Assembly: GCF_003416895.1 (NCBI RefSeq)
Contig: NZ_QVIO01000003.1
Span: 558,001-622,000 of the forward strand
Length of the DNA stretch: 64,000 bases
Source: Duganella sp. BJB476
GTDB taxonomy: Bacteria > Pseudomonadota > Gammaproteobacteria > Burkholderiales > Burkholderiaceae_D
Direction: 5' to 3'
Shown one piece after another: positions 35,718 through 44,624 of the stretch (the first letter of the stretch is position 1; every line of letters begins with the position of its first letter). Under the pieces are notes generated by a model. It made no database searches and was not told the DNA's origin. It was given only the letters and a program-made list of their open reading frames with translations. A program made the position numbers and the translations under genes.

Positions 35718-37206
35718 TCGCCGCCTGCTGCCGCCAGCGGTTCACCAGCAGCGCCTCCAGCTCCTCCGGCGAGACGGCGGCGCTCAGGCAGAAGCCGAAG
35801 GCCTCGTCGCAGCCCATCGCGGTCAGCTGGGCCAGCTGGTCGCCGGTTTCCACGCCGCCGGCGATCACCTGCATGTTCAACGTATGCGCCATCGCGATGA
35901 TGGCGCGCACCATCGCCCCCTCGTCCGCCACCCGACCATCGCTGTGGCGGTCGGTTGGCTGCTGGGCCGCGCGGCGCAGGTCGTCGATGAAGGATTTATT
36001 GATCTTCACCAGGTCCACCGGGAAGCGCCGCAGGTAGTTCAACGACGCGTAGCCGGTGCCGAAATCGCTGATCGAGATGCGCATGCCCAGCTGCTTGAAC
36101 TGGCGCAGCACGGCCTCGCAATTCTGGTTCTTATCGATCAGCATGCCCTCGGTGATTTCCAGTTCGATGTAGCGGCCCGGCAGCCCGGTCTGGTGCAGGA
36201 TCTCGGCGAAGCTGCGGACGATGTCCTTCTGGTAGAACTGGCGCGGCGACAGATGCACCGACACCGTCAGCGGATGGCCCAGCTCCATCCAGCGCCGCGC
36301 CTGCGCGGCGGCGGTCGCCAGCACCCACGCGCCCACCGGCAGGATCAGCGCGCTCTCCTCCAGCACCGGCAGGAAGTCCGGCGGCATCACCAGGCCCAGC
36401 TCCGGGTGGCGCCAGCGCAGCAGCGCCTTGACGCCGGTGATCTTCTGCTCGTTCAGATTGAGCTTGGGCTGGTAGGTCAGCGCGAATTCGTCGTGCTCCA
36501 GAGCGTGGCGCAGCGCGGTCTCCAGTACCACACGCGAATACGCCTTGGCCTGCATGCTGGGCACGAAGCGCAACCCGGCGCCCTTGCCGCGCTGCTTGGC
36601 CGCGTACATCGCCAGGTCGGCCTTTTCGAGCAGCGCGTCGATATCGAGGTCGTCGTCGGGGTAGACGGCGATGCCGATGCTGGCCGCCACCGCCAGCGTC
36701 TCGCCATGCACCAGGAACGGCGCGGCGATCGCTGCGTTGATCTTGTCGGCCACCTGCTGCGCATCGGCGGCGGCGCGCAATTCGGTCAGCAGCACGATGA
36801 ACTCGTCGCCGCCCTGGCGCGCCACTGTGTCCACCTCGCGCACGCACTGGCGCAGGCGCTGCGCGAACTGCATCAGCACCTGATCGCCGGCGTCGTGGCC
36901 GAGATTGTCGTTGATGGACTTGAAGTGGTCGATATCGACAAACAGCACCGCCAGCAGGCTGCCGTGGCGGCGCGCGTAGGCGATGCCGTGCTCCAGTTGC
37001 AGCTGGCATTGCAGGCGGTTGGGCAGGCCGGTAAGGCTGTCGTGGTGGGCGATGTGGTCCAGCCGCATTTCCGCTTCGCGGTGGGCTTCCAGCGCCGATT
37101 GCAGCTGTGCGCAACGGGTACGCAGGGTGCGGACCCGCAGTTCGCCGTACCACAGCGCCAGCAAGCTGAGTGCGATGCCGGCCAGTACCGGCAATAGGCT
37201 GTTCAT
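35701..37206 (-). CDS. Membrane GGDEF protein with degenerate EAL domain
   Basis: A 501-residue protein with one N-terminal membrane segment (LLPVLAGIALSLLALWYG), a GGDEF domain (about 55-220) and an EAL-fold domain (about 235-490). The cyclase motif is intact (GGDEF) with an RxxD inhibitory site (REVD) five residues before it. The EAL half has lost key residues: the EAL Glu is Lys in VKALLRW, the metal-binding Asn of the NLS motif is His in VHLSPRQF, and the late Glu of EGVE is Gly in GGVET. It is likely a diguanylate cyclase with a sensory or non-catalytic EAL domain. The ATG at 37204-37206 has GGAGAGGGA upstream. Confidence 0.9.
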   Translation of the reverse strand: MNSLLPVLAGIALSLLALWYGELRVRTLRTRCAQLQSALEAHREAEMRLDHIAHHDSLTGLPNRLQCQLQLEHGIAYARRHGSLLAVLFVDIDHFKSINDNLGHDAGDQVLMQFAQRLRQCVREVDTVARQGGDEFIVLLTELRAAADAQQVADKINAAIAAPFLVHGETLAVAASIGIAVYPDDDLDIDALLEKADLAMYAAKQRGKGAGLRFVPSMQAKAYSRVVLETALRHALEHDEFALTYQPKLNLNEQKITGVKALLRWRHPELGLVMPPDFLPVLEESALILPVGAWVLATAAAQARRWMELGHPLTVSVHLSPRQFYQKDIVRSFAEILHQTGLPGRYIELEITEGMLIDKNQNCEAVLRQFKQLGMRISISDFGTGYASLNYLRRFPVDLVKINKSFIDDLRRAAQQPTDRHSDGRVADEGAMVRAIIAMAHTLNMQVIAGGVETGDQLAQLTAMGCDEAFGFCLSAAVSPEELEALLVNRWRQQAAIIAAG

Positions 37207-37299
37207 GCTGTCCCTCTCCGTCCGGTGCACCGGGGAAGAGGGAAGCATAATCAATCGCTCAGCAGTTGCCAGCGCTTTCGCAGCGGTATTTGAGCGGCG

Positions 37300-38943
37300 T
37301 CAAACACCGCCGGCCACCTGCAACAGCCTCCGCATTGCCACCGGCGTCGCATGGGACGGCTGGGCCTGGCCCTGGCCCTGCAACTTGAACACGCTGACCG
37401 CCGCCGACAAGCCGGCCGCCTGCTGTTCCAGCGCATCGGCCGCGGCGGCGGCCTGCTCCACCAGTGCCGCGTTCTGCTGGGTCACGCTGTCCATCTGGCT
37501 GATGGCGATGCTGATCTGTTCGATGCCGTCGCGCTGCTCGCCGCTGGCGATCGAGATCTCGCCGATGATGGCGGTCACGCGCTGCACGCTGGCCACCACT
37601 TCGCCCATGGTTTCGCCGGCCTGGCCGACCAGCCGGCTGCCCGCCTCCACCCGGCCCACCGAATCGCCGATCAGCGCCTTGATTTCCTTGGCCGCCGCCG
37701 CCGAGCGCTGCGCCAGGTTGCGCACCTCGGAAGCGACCACCGCGAAGCCGCGCCCCTGCTCGCCGGCGCGCGCCGCTTCCACCGCCGCGTTCAAGGCCAA
37801 AATATTCGTCTGGAACGCGATGCCGTCGATCACGCCGATGATGTCGACGATCTTGCGCGACGATTCGTTGATCGAGCCCATGGTACGCACCATCTGCTCG
37901 ACCGCGTCGCCGCCCTTGGCCGCCACGCTGGAGGCGGTGTCGGCTAGTTTGCAGGCCTCGGCCGCGTTGGCGTTGTTCTGCTGCACGGTGGTGGTCAGCT
38001 GCACCATCGCGGCCGCCGTTTCCTCCAGTGAGCTGGCCTGCTCTTCGGTGCGGCCCGACAGGTCCAGGTTGCCGGCGGCGATTTCCACCGCCGCGCCGTG
38101 GATGGCGTCGGTGCCGAGGCGGACCTTGCCGACGATGTTGCTCAGGTTGCCCTGCATGCGCTTGAGCGCGCCCAGCAGGGCGCCGATTTCGTCGGTGCTG
38201 TTGATCCGCACCTCGCTGCTCAGATCGCCAGCGGCCACCGTCTCCGCCATATCGACCGCCTCGTTCAGCGGCACGGTGATGCTCTTGATCAGCCACAGCA
38301 CCGTGGCGCAGCCGACCACCACGGTCACCAGCAGCGTAATGCCCATGGCCAGCATGGCGCGCGCGTGCTCCGCCTTGTTCTCGTCCTCCATCTCGACGAT
38401 CAGGCGCTGCGATTCCTTGCCGATGAAGGCGACGATGTCGTCGATTTTCTTGGTCGGCTCGCGGTCCATGCCCTTGACCAGCGCATCGACCACGTGGGCG
38501 CTGTCCTGGTTGGCGGAATCGTATTTCTCCAAGGCCGACATATAGCGCTTGACCAGTTCGTTCTGGGTGGCGATCGCCTCTTCCACCAGCGGCGTCTTCA
38601 AGTCCAGCTTGGTCAGCAGCGTGTTCAGCTTTTGCAATTCATTGCGGGTGGTTTCGCCGCCTTTGACGAAGGCTTTGCTGTATTTGTCGAAATTGGCCGG
38701 ATCGTTGCCGCGCAACAGAGTGTTCTTCCACTCCTGGACCTGGATCTTGAATTCGACCTGGGCGCTGCGCGCCATGTCGATGGCCTGCGTCAGCGCTTGC
38801 ATGCGCTGCATGGCGACGGTGTTGCCTGCGTTGCTGGAGTCCAGTGCACGCCAGCCGCCGGTGGCGACCACCAGCAGCGCGACAAAGAAGAAGCCTCCCA
38901 GCAAACCCAGCCGCACGCCTATCTTGAGATTGGCGAGTTTCAT
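37300..38943 (-). CDS. Methyl-accepting chemotaxis protein
   Basis: A 547-residue chemoreceptor: TM1 (about 12-30), a periplasmic four-helix-bundle domain (about 31-195), TM2 (about 196-218), HAMP (about 219-272, [20 protein letters not shown]) and the cytoplasmic signalling hairpin with the invariant tip [20 protein letters not shown] followed by [19 protein letters not shown]. No C-terminal NWETF-type CheR pentapeptide is seen. AAAGGG lies before the ATG. The ligand is unknown. It is 94 bases upstream of the GGDEF/EAL gene on the same strand, so they may share a transcript. Confidence 0.94.
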   Translation of the reverse strand: MKLANLKIGVRLGLLGGFFFVALLVVATGGWRALDSSNAGNTVAMQRMQALTQAIDMARSAQVEFKIQVQEWKNTLLRGNDPANFDKYSKAFVKGGETTRNELQKLNTLLTKLDLKTPLVEEAIATQNELVKRYMSALEKYDSANQDSAHVVDALVKGMDREPTKKIDDIVAFIGKESQRLIVEMEDENKAEHARAMLAMGITLLVTVVVGCATVLWLIKSITVPLNEAVDMAETVAAGDLSSEVRINSTDEIGALLGALKRMQGNLSNIVGKVRLGTDAIHGAAVEIAAGNLDLSGRTEEQASSLEETAAAMVQLTTTVQQNNANAAEACKLADTASSVAAKGGDAVEQMVRTMGSINESSRKIVDIIGVIDGIAFQTNILALNAAVEAARAGEQGRGFAVVASEVRNLAQRSAAAAKEIKALIGDSVGRVEAGSRLVGQAGETMGEVVASVQRVTAIIGEISIASGEQRDGIEQISIAISQMDSVTQQNAALVEQAAAAADALEQQAAGLSAAVSVFKLQGQGQAQPSHATPVAMRRLLQVAGGV

Positions 38944-39093
38944 AAGTTGCCCTTTCGGTAAAAATTCAATGCGTACAAGATGACTGTCGCGCGGGTCTCA
39001 CTGCGCTGTCGTATAACTTATGTATTTGAATTGCTTCCGTTTTTTGGGGAACAAGCAACTTTTAATTCTTGGTTCCATCATGCGCCCACGCGC

Positions 39094-39121
39094 AAAAAAT
39101 TCCAAGCAGACTCGCTTGAAA
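39094..39121 (-). terminator. Intrinsic terminator after the DUF2164-deaminase-GNAT operon
   Basis: On the minus strand TTTCAAGC pairs with GCTTGGAA (eight pairs, one G-U) around a 6-base loop, followed by six T (39094-39099 are A on plus). It lies about 38 bases after the last GNAT stop. Confidence 0.65.
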
Positions 39122-39158
39122 TTCTATCGAATTCCCACAGTTGCAACACGCCAAGTAA

Positions 39159-39674
39159 TTAGTTGTCGAACTCGATGCGGTAAATATTGGTAGGACGCTC
39201 ACCCGGCGGCAAATTGCGCAGCTCGACAAATTCCAGCCCCAGCTTTTGCAGCAGGCGGATGGAGTTGACATTGGCCGGCGCGGTCAGGCCCAGCAGGCGC
39301 TTCATGCGCAACTGGTCGCGCGCGTAGGCCACGACGGCGACGGCCGCCTCATAGGTATAGCCCTGGCCAAACCAGGCCGGCCGGATCGCATAGCCGATAT
39401 CGACGTCGTCCAGGCCGTCGCGCTTGATCAGGCCGCACAAGCCCAGCGGCGCGCCGTCGCTCTTGCGTTCCATCACATACAGCGAATGTCCCAGGCGCTG
39501 CTGCATTGCGCACGGACCTTCGAGGATGGCGTCGCGCGCGCCCTCGATGCTGCGGATGCCCTTGTCGCCGATAAATTCCAGCCAGGTCGGGTCGTTGACC
39601 AGTTCGTAGTAAAACGCGGCGTCATCGACGTCGATGGTGCGCAGGGTGAGGCGTTCGGTGTCGAGTATTTTCAT
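39159..39674 (-). CDS. GNAT acetyltransferase (RimJ/RimL-like)
   Basis: A 171-residue GNAT protein of the Acetyltransf_3 type: TERLTLRTIDVDDAAFYYEL at the start, GLCGLIKRDGLDDVDIGYAI in the central sheet, and the acetyl-CoA motif in FGQGYTYEAAVAVVAYA, ending with NVNSIRLLQKLGLEF. Relatives acetylate N-termini of proteins or small amines. The ATG at 39672-39674 overlaps the stop of the upstream GNAT gene (ATGA), so the two are translationally coupled. Substrate unknown. Confidence 0.88.
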   Translation of the reverse strand: MKILDTERLTLRTIDVDDAAFYYELVNDPTWLEFIGDKGIRSIEGARDAILEGPCAMQQRLGHSLYVMERKSDGAPLGLCGLIKRDGLDDVDIGYAIRPAWFGQGYTYEAAVAVVAYARDQLRMKRLLGLTAPANVNSIRLLQKLGLEFVELRNLPPGERPTNIYRIEFDN

Positions 39675-40192
39675 GCGTCGGGCCAATGGGAGGGATCGTC
39701 CAGCAACTGGTACATGACGTAGACGTCGACATACCCGAGATGGGCGTGATAGTAAGCACGCGGCAAGGTGCCGACGATGGCGAAGCCGAGCTTCTTCCAC
39801 AGCAGCACGGCCGCGACGTTGGAGCTGACCACGTAGTTGAACTGCATCGCCAGGTAGCCTTGCGCGCGGGCGCGGTCCAGGCAATCGCCGCCCATCAGCT
39901 TGCCCACGCCCACGCCCTGCGCCGCCGGACTGACCATGAACGAGGCGTTGGCCACGTGCGAGCCGCGGTCACGCTGGTTGGCGATCAGGCGGTACATGCC
40001 GACCAGTCGGTCGCCGTTCAGCAGGGCCACATACGATTGCACGCCGGGGCCAAACCAGTAGGCATGGCAATCTTCGCGGCTGGTGTCGGCGGCGAAGTAA
40101 TAGGTGTCGCCGCTGGCGATGAGCTCCTGGAAAATTTCCCACATGGCGCCGAAGTCGGCTTCCGATGCGGGACGGATGGCGATTTCTTTCAA
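39671..40192 (-). CDS. GNAT acetyltransferase
   Basis: A 173-residue GNAT protein: IAIRPASEADFGAMWEIF, then SYVALLNGDRLVGMYRL, the acetyl-CoA loop in AQGVGVGKLM, and SSNVAAVLLWKKLGFAIVG. I chose the TTG at 40190-40192 because GGAG lies five bases before it; the longer in-frame TTG at 40214-40216 has no ribosome site. It follows the deaminase gene by 27 bases and overlaps the next GNAT. Substrate unknown. Confidence 0.85.
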   Translation of the reverse strand: MKEIAIRPASEADFGAMWEIFQELIASGDTYYFAADTSREDCHAYWFGPGVQSYVALLNGDRLVGMYRLIANQRDRGSHVANASFMVSPAAQGVGVGKLMGGDCLDRARAQGYLAMQFNYVVSSNVAAVLLWKKLGFAIVGTLPRAYYHAHLGYVDVYVMYQLLDDPSHWPDA

Positions 40193-40219
40193 AGCGGCTC
40201 CAGGCGGATTAAACAATGT

Positions 40220-41527
40220 TCAATTGTCATGGATTTCACGTGGCAAGTCCAGCCGGAAGTCGACCGCCTGCGGCCGGCCCGGCAGGTTCAGGCGCGCCTG
40301 CGCGCGCGGCGCTTCGGCGATCACCTTGCCGCGGCGCATCACCATGCGCCGCGCCGCGCGCAGGCGGATCGCCTCCACCGGATCGGCCGCGTCCAGCAGC
40401 ACCAGGTCGGCATGGCAGCCGACCGCCACGCCGTAGTCGCGCAGGCCGAGGATGCGGGCCGGCGCCGCCGTCACCGCCTGGTAGCAGGCGCGCATGGCGT
40501 CCTGCCCGGTCATCTGCGCCACGTGCAGGCCCATGTGCGCCACTTCCAGCATGTCGCCCGAACCCAGGCTGTACCACGGGTCCATCACGCAGTCGTGGCC
40601 GAACGCTACCTCGACGCCGGCCGCCAGCAACTCCGGCACCCGCGTCATGCCGCGCCGCTTGGGATAGCTGTCATGCCGGCCTTGCAACGTGATGTTGATC
40701 AGCGGATTGGCGATCGCCGCCACGCCCGCCTCGCGTATCAGCGGCAGCAGCTTGCTGACGTAGTAGTTGTCCATCGAATGCATGGAGGTCAGGTGCGAAC
40801 CGGCCACGCGGCCGTGCAGGCCGAGGCGGTGGCTGTGGTAGGCCAGCGTTTCGATATGGCGCGACAGCGGATCGTCCGACTCGTCGCAATGCATGTCCAC
40901 CATCAGGCCCTGCTCGGCGGCGAATTCGCACAGGATGCGCACCGATTCGGCGCCGTCGGCCATGGTGCGCTCGAAGTGCGGGATGCCGCCCACCACGTCG
41001 ACGCCCATGCCGATGGCGCGCTTCAGGTTGGCCAGCGCGGTCGGGCTGCGCAGCACGCCGTCCTGCGGGAAGGCCACCAGCTGCAGGTCCAGGTAGGGCA
41101 CGACCTGCCGCTTCACTTCCAGCAGCGCCTCCACCGCCAGCAGGCGGTCGTCGCAGATGTCGACATGGGAGCGGATCGCCAGCAGGCCGCGCGCGGCGGC
41201 CCAGTCGCAATATTGCAGCGCGCGGTCGACCAGCGCCTGCTGGGTCAGGTGAGGTTTGAGCTCGCCCCACAGCGCTATGCCTTCGAGCAAAGTGCCGGAG
41301 GCGTTGACGCGCGGCAGGCCGTAGCTGAGCGTGGCGTCCATGTGAAAATGGGCGTCGACGAACGGCGCGCTGAGCAAGTCGCCGCCGGCGTCGATCTCCT
41401 GCGCGCCCTTGAGCGGCAGCGAGTGACCGATGGCGGTGATGCGGCCGCGGTCGATGGCGACGTCGACGCCGCGTTGTCCGTCGGCCAGGTTGGCGTTCCG
41501 TATTACCGTCTCGATCACCGCATCCAT
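40220..41527 (-). CDS. CodA-like cytosine/isoguanine-type deaminase
   Basis: A 435-residue amidohydrolase. The metal site is FVDAHFHMD (HxH) with a further His in MVDMHCDESDD, and the CodA-like block GHDCVMDPWYSLGSGDML with HMGLHVAQM is clear. Residues in this block define the cytosine deaminase group, which converts cytosine to uracil and ammonia; some members use isoguanine or other N-heterocycles, so the exact substrate is open. GGGAG precedes the ATG at 41525-41527. It is second in a minus-strand operon DUF2164 - deaminase - GNAT - GNAT. Confidence 0.87.
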   Translation of the reverse strand: MDAVIETVIRNANLADGQRGVDVAIDRGRITAIGHSLPLKGAQEIDAGGDLLSAPFVDAHFHMDATLSYGLPRVNASGTLLEGIALWGELKPHLTQQALVDRALQYCDWAAARGLLAIRSHVDICDDRLLAVEALLEVKRQVVPYLDLQLVAFPQDGVLRSPTALANLKRAIGMGVDVVGGIPHFERTMADGAESVRILCEFAAEQGLMVDMHCDESDDPLSRHIETLAYHSHRLGLHGRVAGSHLTSMHSMDNYYVSKLLPLIREAGVAAIANPLINITLQGRHDSYPKRRGMTRVPELLAAGVEVAFGHDCVMDPWYSLGSGDMLEVAHMGLHVAQMTGQDAMRACYQAVTAAPARILGLRDYGVAVGCHADLVLLDAADPVEAIRLRAARRMVMRRGKVIAEAPRAQARLNLPGRPQAVDFRLDLPREIHDN

Positions 41528-41540
41528 CCGCGCTCCCGAC

Positions 41541-41792
41541 TTATTTTTTGGTCCAGTATGAAAATTCCGACTCGTAGCAGATCGTTTCGATCTCCGCGAT
41601 CTTGTCCTGCATCGCCGCCTGGGCGTCGAGGATGGCCTGATTGTAGACAGACGGGCCGATTTCACGCAAACAATAATCGAGCAGCAGGCGCGCCTTCAGC
41701 TCGCCGACTTCCTCGTCCATGTTCTCGGCGCAGTAGCGCTGGATGGACCCCAGCAGGCGTTGCTCGACTTCCTTGTTCAGTTTGATGGCCAT
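41541..41792 (-). CDS. DUF2164 family protein
   Basis: An 83-residue soluble protein with the DUF2164 pattern: LNKEVEQRLLGSIQRYCAENMDEEVGELKA then LLLDYCLREIGPSVYNQAI. AGGA lies before the ATG. Function unknown. It is the first gene of the operon with the CodA-like deaminase, 13 bases upstream of it. Confidence 0.85.
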   Translation of the reverse strand: MAIKLNKEVEQRLLGSIQRYCAENMDEEVGELKARLLLDYCLREIGPSVYNQAILDAQAAMQDKIAEIETICYESEFSYWTKK

Positions 41793-41858
41793 GCGTGTCC
41801 TTTTTCATTGAATTGAATAACTTGTTGCGGCGCACTAATTCAGACTTTTTTGCCTTGG

Positions 41859-41994
41859 TGCATTGCGATACATCAAGATCCATCCAGATTGTATCCATCC
41901 GGCATGTTTCCTTGTTGCGGGCTTTGCGACATGGCAGAAAAAATAACTTTCCAAGCCTAACTTTCACCGCTAGAATGGGCATATTGCAATGCAT
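41859..41994. promoter_or_regulatory. Inverted pair of TGCATTGC elements upstream of the phasin gene
   Basis: TGCATTGC at 41859-41866 and its reverse complement GCAATGCA at 41986-41993 flank the region upstream of the phasin. PhaR repressors of polyhydroxyalkanoate granules bind TGC/GCA dyads at phasin promoters, so these are possible PhaR sites. The evidence is only resemblance and position. Confidence 0.3.
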
Positions 41995-42051
41995 CATAAT
42001 GCGCGCAGCGTGTACAGCTTTACCGACATTTTAATCGTCTCAGGAGAAACC

Positions 42052-42792
42052 ATGTCTTCGATCACCGAACAGTTTTCCGCAGCTACGAAGTCCCAGTTGG
42101 AAGCCCAATTCAAGATCTTCAACACGTTCGCCAGCACCGCCGTCGACAGCGCGGAAAAGGTCATCGCGCTGAACATCAGCACCACCAAGGCTTCGGTGGA
42201 AAAATCGTCGGCCGCCGCGAAGAAGCTGCTCGAAGCCAAGGACCCGCGCGAGTTCTTCAGCCTGAGCTCCGCCGAACCGGCCAGCTTCGACAACCTGCTG
42301 GCCTATGGCCGCGAGCTGTACAGCATTGCCTCCGGCGTCCAGAGCGATCTGATCCAAAGCGCCCAGAACACCATCAAGCAAGTGAGCGACCTGGCCGCCG
42401 CGCCGGTCACCGCGCTCAAGGCGAGCGCCAAGCCGGCGCCTGTCGCTGCGGTGGCGGCCCCTGTTGCGGCTCCAGTGGCTGCCGCGCCGGCGCCAGTCGT
42501 CGCGGCACCGGTCGCCGCCGCTCCGGTAGTCGTTGAACCTCCGGTGGTCGTTACCGAAGTCGCAGCACCGGTCAAAGCCGCAGTCAAGCCAAAAGCCGCG
42601 CCGGTCGAAGAAGCTCCTGCGCCGGTCGAAGTGAAGGTTGCCGCCGCCAAGCCAGCCTTCCCTGCGCCACCGGCCAAACCGGTCGTCGCTGCCGAGAGCA
42701 AACCAGAATTGAAGTCGGTGCCGTCCGCCAAAGCCAAGCCGGCCGCCGGCAAGCAGCTCGACATGCTGAGCAGCACCAAAGCCAAGAAGTAA
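42052..42792 (+). CDS. phaP: Phasin (PHA granule-associated protein)
   Basis: A 246-residue protein. Residues 1-125 form the phasin helical domain (SSITEQFSAATKSQLEAQF, SAEKVIALNISTTKASVEKS, AYGRELYSIASGVQSDLIQ); residues about 135-220 are a low-complexity Ala/Pro/Val-rich tail with Lys-rich end. It would coat polyhydroxybutyrate granules and limit their size. AGGAGA precedes the ATG. The Ala/Pro tail resembles PhaF- or histone-like tails but is less basic in the middle. Confidence 0.9.
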   Translation: MSSITEQFSAATKSQLEAQFKIFNTFASTAVDSAEKVIALNISTTKASVEKSSAAAKKLLEAKDPREFFSLSSAEPASFDNLLAYGRELYSIASGVQSDLIQSAQNTIKQVSDLAAAPVTALKASAKPAPVAAVAAPVAAPVAAAPAPVVAAPVAAAPVVVEPPVVVTEVAAPVKAAVKPKAAPVEEAPAPVEVKVAAAKPAFPAPPAKPVVAAESKPELKSVPSAKAKPAAGKQLDMLSSTKAKK

Positions 42793-42869
42793 GCTAACTC
42801 TGGAGTGGTGCCGGGCACGTCCGGCGGGCATGTTGTATCCTAGCGCCCTACGCGCTAATCCGAGGCAAC

Positions 42870-44624
42870 ATGTCTAAACTTTCCAGGCTGATCGGCGGCT
42901 TCGTCCGCCAGCACAGCCGCGCCTATGCCGTGTCCGGCGTCATGCTGGCCGGCGTCGCCATCCTCACCGTCTGGGTGCCGCGCAAGGTCGGCTACATGAT
43001 CGACGGCCTGGCCGCCCACACCTTGGGCGGCGATGCCCTGCTGAGGGAAATCGGCTGGCTGCTGCTGACCGGCGCCGGCATCTACTTCCTGCGCGTCGGC
43101 TGGCGCCAGATCCTGTACGGCGCCGCCTACCAGCTGGGCGTGTCGCTGCGCACCCGCCTGTACACCCGCCTCACCCTGCAAGGCCCGGCCTTCTACCAGC
43201 GCCAGCGCACCGGCGACCTGATGGCGCTGGCCACCAACGATATCGACGCCATCGAAATGGCCGCCGGCGAAGCCATGCTGGCCGGCTTCGACGGTGCGCT
43301 GACCCTGGTGATGGTGCTGGGCGTGATGCTGCTCGGCGTCGACTGGCGCCTGGCCTGCATCGCGCTGCTGCCGTTCCCGCTGATGGCGTGGGCGTTCTGG
43401 TACATCTCCGGCCATATCCACACCGCCTCCACCGATTCGCTCAAACGCTTCAGCGCCCTCAACGACCATGTGCAGGAAACCCTGTCCGGCGTGCGCACCT
43501 TGCGCGCGCTGGGACTCGAACAGCGCAGCGCACAGCAGTTCGGCGAGCTGGCGCAGCAGGCCTCCAACGCCAGCCTGCGCGCGCAGGTGTGGGAGGCGGC
43601 CTATGAACCGGCCGTCGGCCTGACCCTGACCGCCGCCGGCGGCCTGACGCTGGGCCTGGGCGGCTACCTGGTCTGGCAGCACCAGCTGACCATCGGCGCG
43701 CTGACCAGCTTCACCATGTATCTGGGCCAGCTGATCTGGCCGATGTTCGCCGCCGGCTGGGTGCTGTCGCTGATCGAACGCGGCAAAGCCGCCTGGCAGC
43801 GCCTGCAACCGATGCTGGACGCACCGCTGGCGGTCGACGACCACGGCACGCTGGCCGCCGTGGCGCCGGGCGCGCTGTCGCTGCACGACGTCAGCTACGC
43901 CTACCAGGGCCAAAGCGCAGCCGCGCTGAGCGGCATCACGCTGGAGCTCAAGCCCGGCCAGACCCTCGGGCTGGTCGGGCCCACCGGCTGCGGCAAGTCC
44001 ACCTTGCTGCGCGTGCTGCTGCGCCAGCTGACGCCGCAATCGGGCAAGGTGCGCTGGAGTGGCCACGCGCTCGACGAATACAAGCTGCACGCGCTGCGCG
44101 CCGCCATCAGCTGGGTGCCGCAGGAGTCCTTCCTGTTCTCGGCCTCGATCGCCGACAACATCGCGCTGGCGCGCCCCGGCGCCACCCGTGCGCAGGTCGA
44201 ACACGCGGCCAACCTGGCCGCCATCCACGACGACATCCTGCAATTCGCGCAAGGCTACGAGACCCAGGTCGGCGAGAAAGGCATCACCCTGTCCGGCGGC
44301 CAGCGCCAGCGCGTCGCCATCGCCCGCGCGCTGCTGGCCGATAACGACTTGCTGCTGCTGGACGACGCCCTGTCCGCCGTCGACACCGGCACCGAAACGC
44401 GCATCCTGCAGCACCTGGAAGAACTGCGCCAGGCCCGCAACGGCCGCAGCGCCGTCATCGCCAGCCATCGCCTGAGCGCGGTGGTCAACGCCGACCTGAT
44501 CGTGGTGCTGCGCGAAGGCCGCATCAGCGAAACCGGCAGCCACGAACAACTGCTGGAGCAGGATGGCTGGTACGCCAGCCAGTGGCGCTATCAACAATTG
44601 GAAGCCAGTCTCGATGCCGACTAA
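42870..44624 (+). CDS. ABC exporter half-transporter (MdlA-like)
   Basis: A 584-residue protein with six membrane segments (about 15-300) and an ATP-binding domain (about 330-570): Walker A GPTGCGKST, Q-loop WVPQESFLFS, signature LSGGQ and Walker B LLLLDDALSAVD. The residue after the Walker B Asp is Asp instead of the catalytic Glu, as in MdlA, which indicates a degenerate ATP site in a heterodimer. It overlaps the next gene by 11 bases, and the two would form one exporter. The substrate is unknown (lipid or drug export in relatives). Confidence 0.92.
   Translation: MSKLSRLIGGFVRQHSRAYAVSGVMLAGVAILTVWVPRKVGYMIDGLAAHTLGGDALLREIGWLLLTGAGIYFLRVGWRQILYGAAYQLGVSLRTRLYTRLTLQGPAFYQRQRTGDLMALATNDIDAIEMAAGEAMLAGFDGALTLVMVLGVMLLGVDWRLACIALLPFPLMAWAFWYISGHIHTASTDSLKRFSALNDHVQETLSGVRTLRALGLEQRSAQQFGELAQQASNASLRAQVWEAAYEPAVGLTLTAAGGLTLGLGGYLVWQHQLTIGALTSFTMYLGQLIWPMFAAGWVLSLIERGKAAWQRLQPMLDAPLAVDDHGTLAAVAPGALSLHDVSYAYQGQSAAALSGITLELKPGQTLGLVGPTGCGKSTLLRVLLRQLTPQSGKVRWSGHALDEYKLHALRAAISWVPQESFLFSASIADNIALARPGATRAQVEHAANLAAIHDDILQFAQGYETQVGEKGITLSGGQRQRVAIARALLADNDLLLLDDALSAVDTGTETRILQHLEELRQARNGRSAVIASHRLSAVVNADLIVVLREGRISETGSHEQLLEQDGWYASQWRYQQLEASLDAD

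Noticed and set aside
42815-42862. Short inverted repeats between the phasin and ABC genes as a terminator
   Set aside because: GCCGG/CCGGC and TAGCGC/GCGCTA stems are short and lack a following T run.
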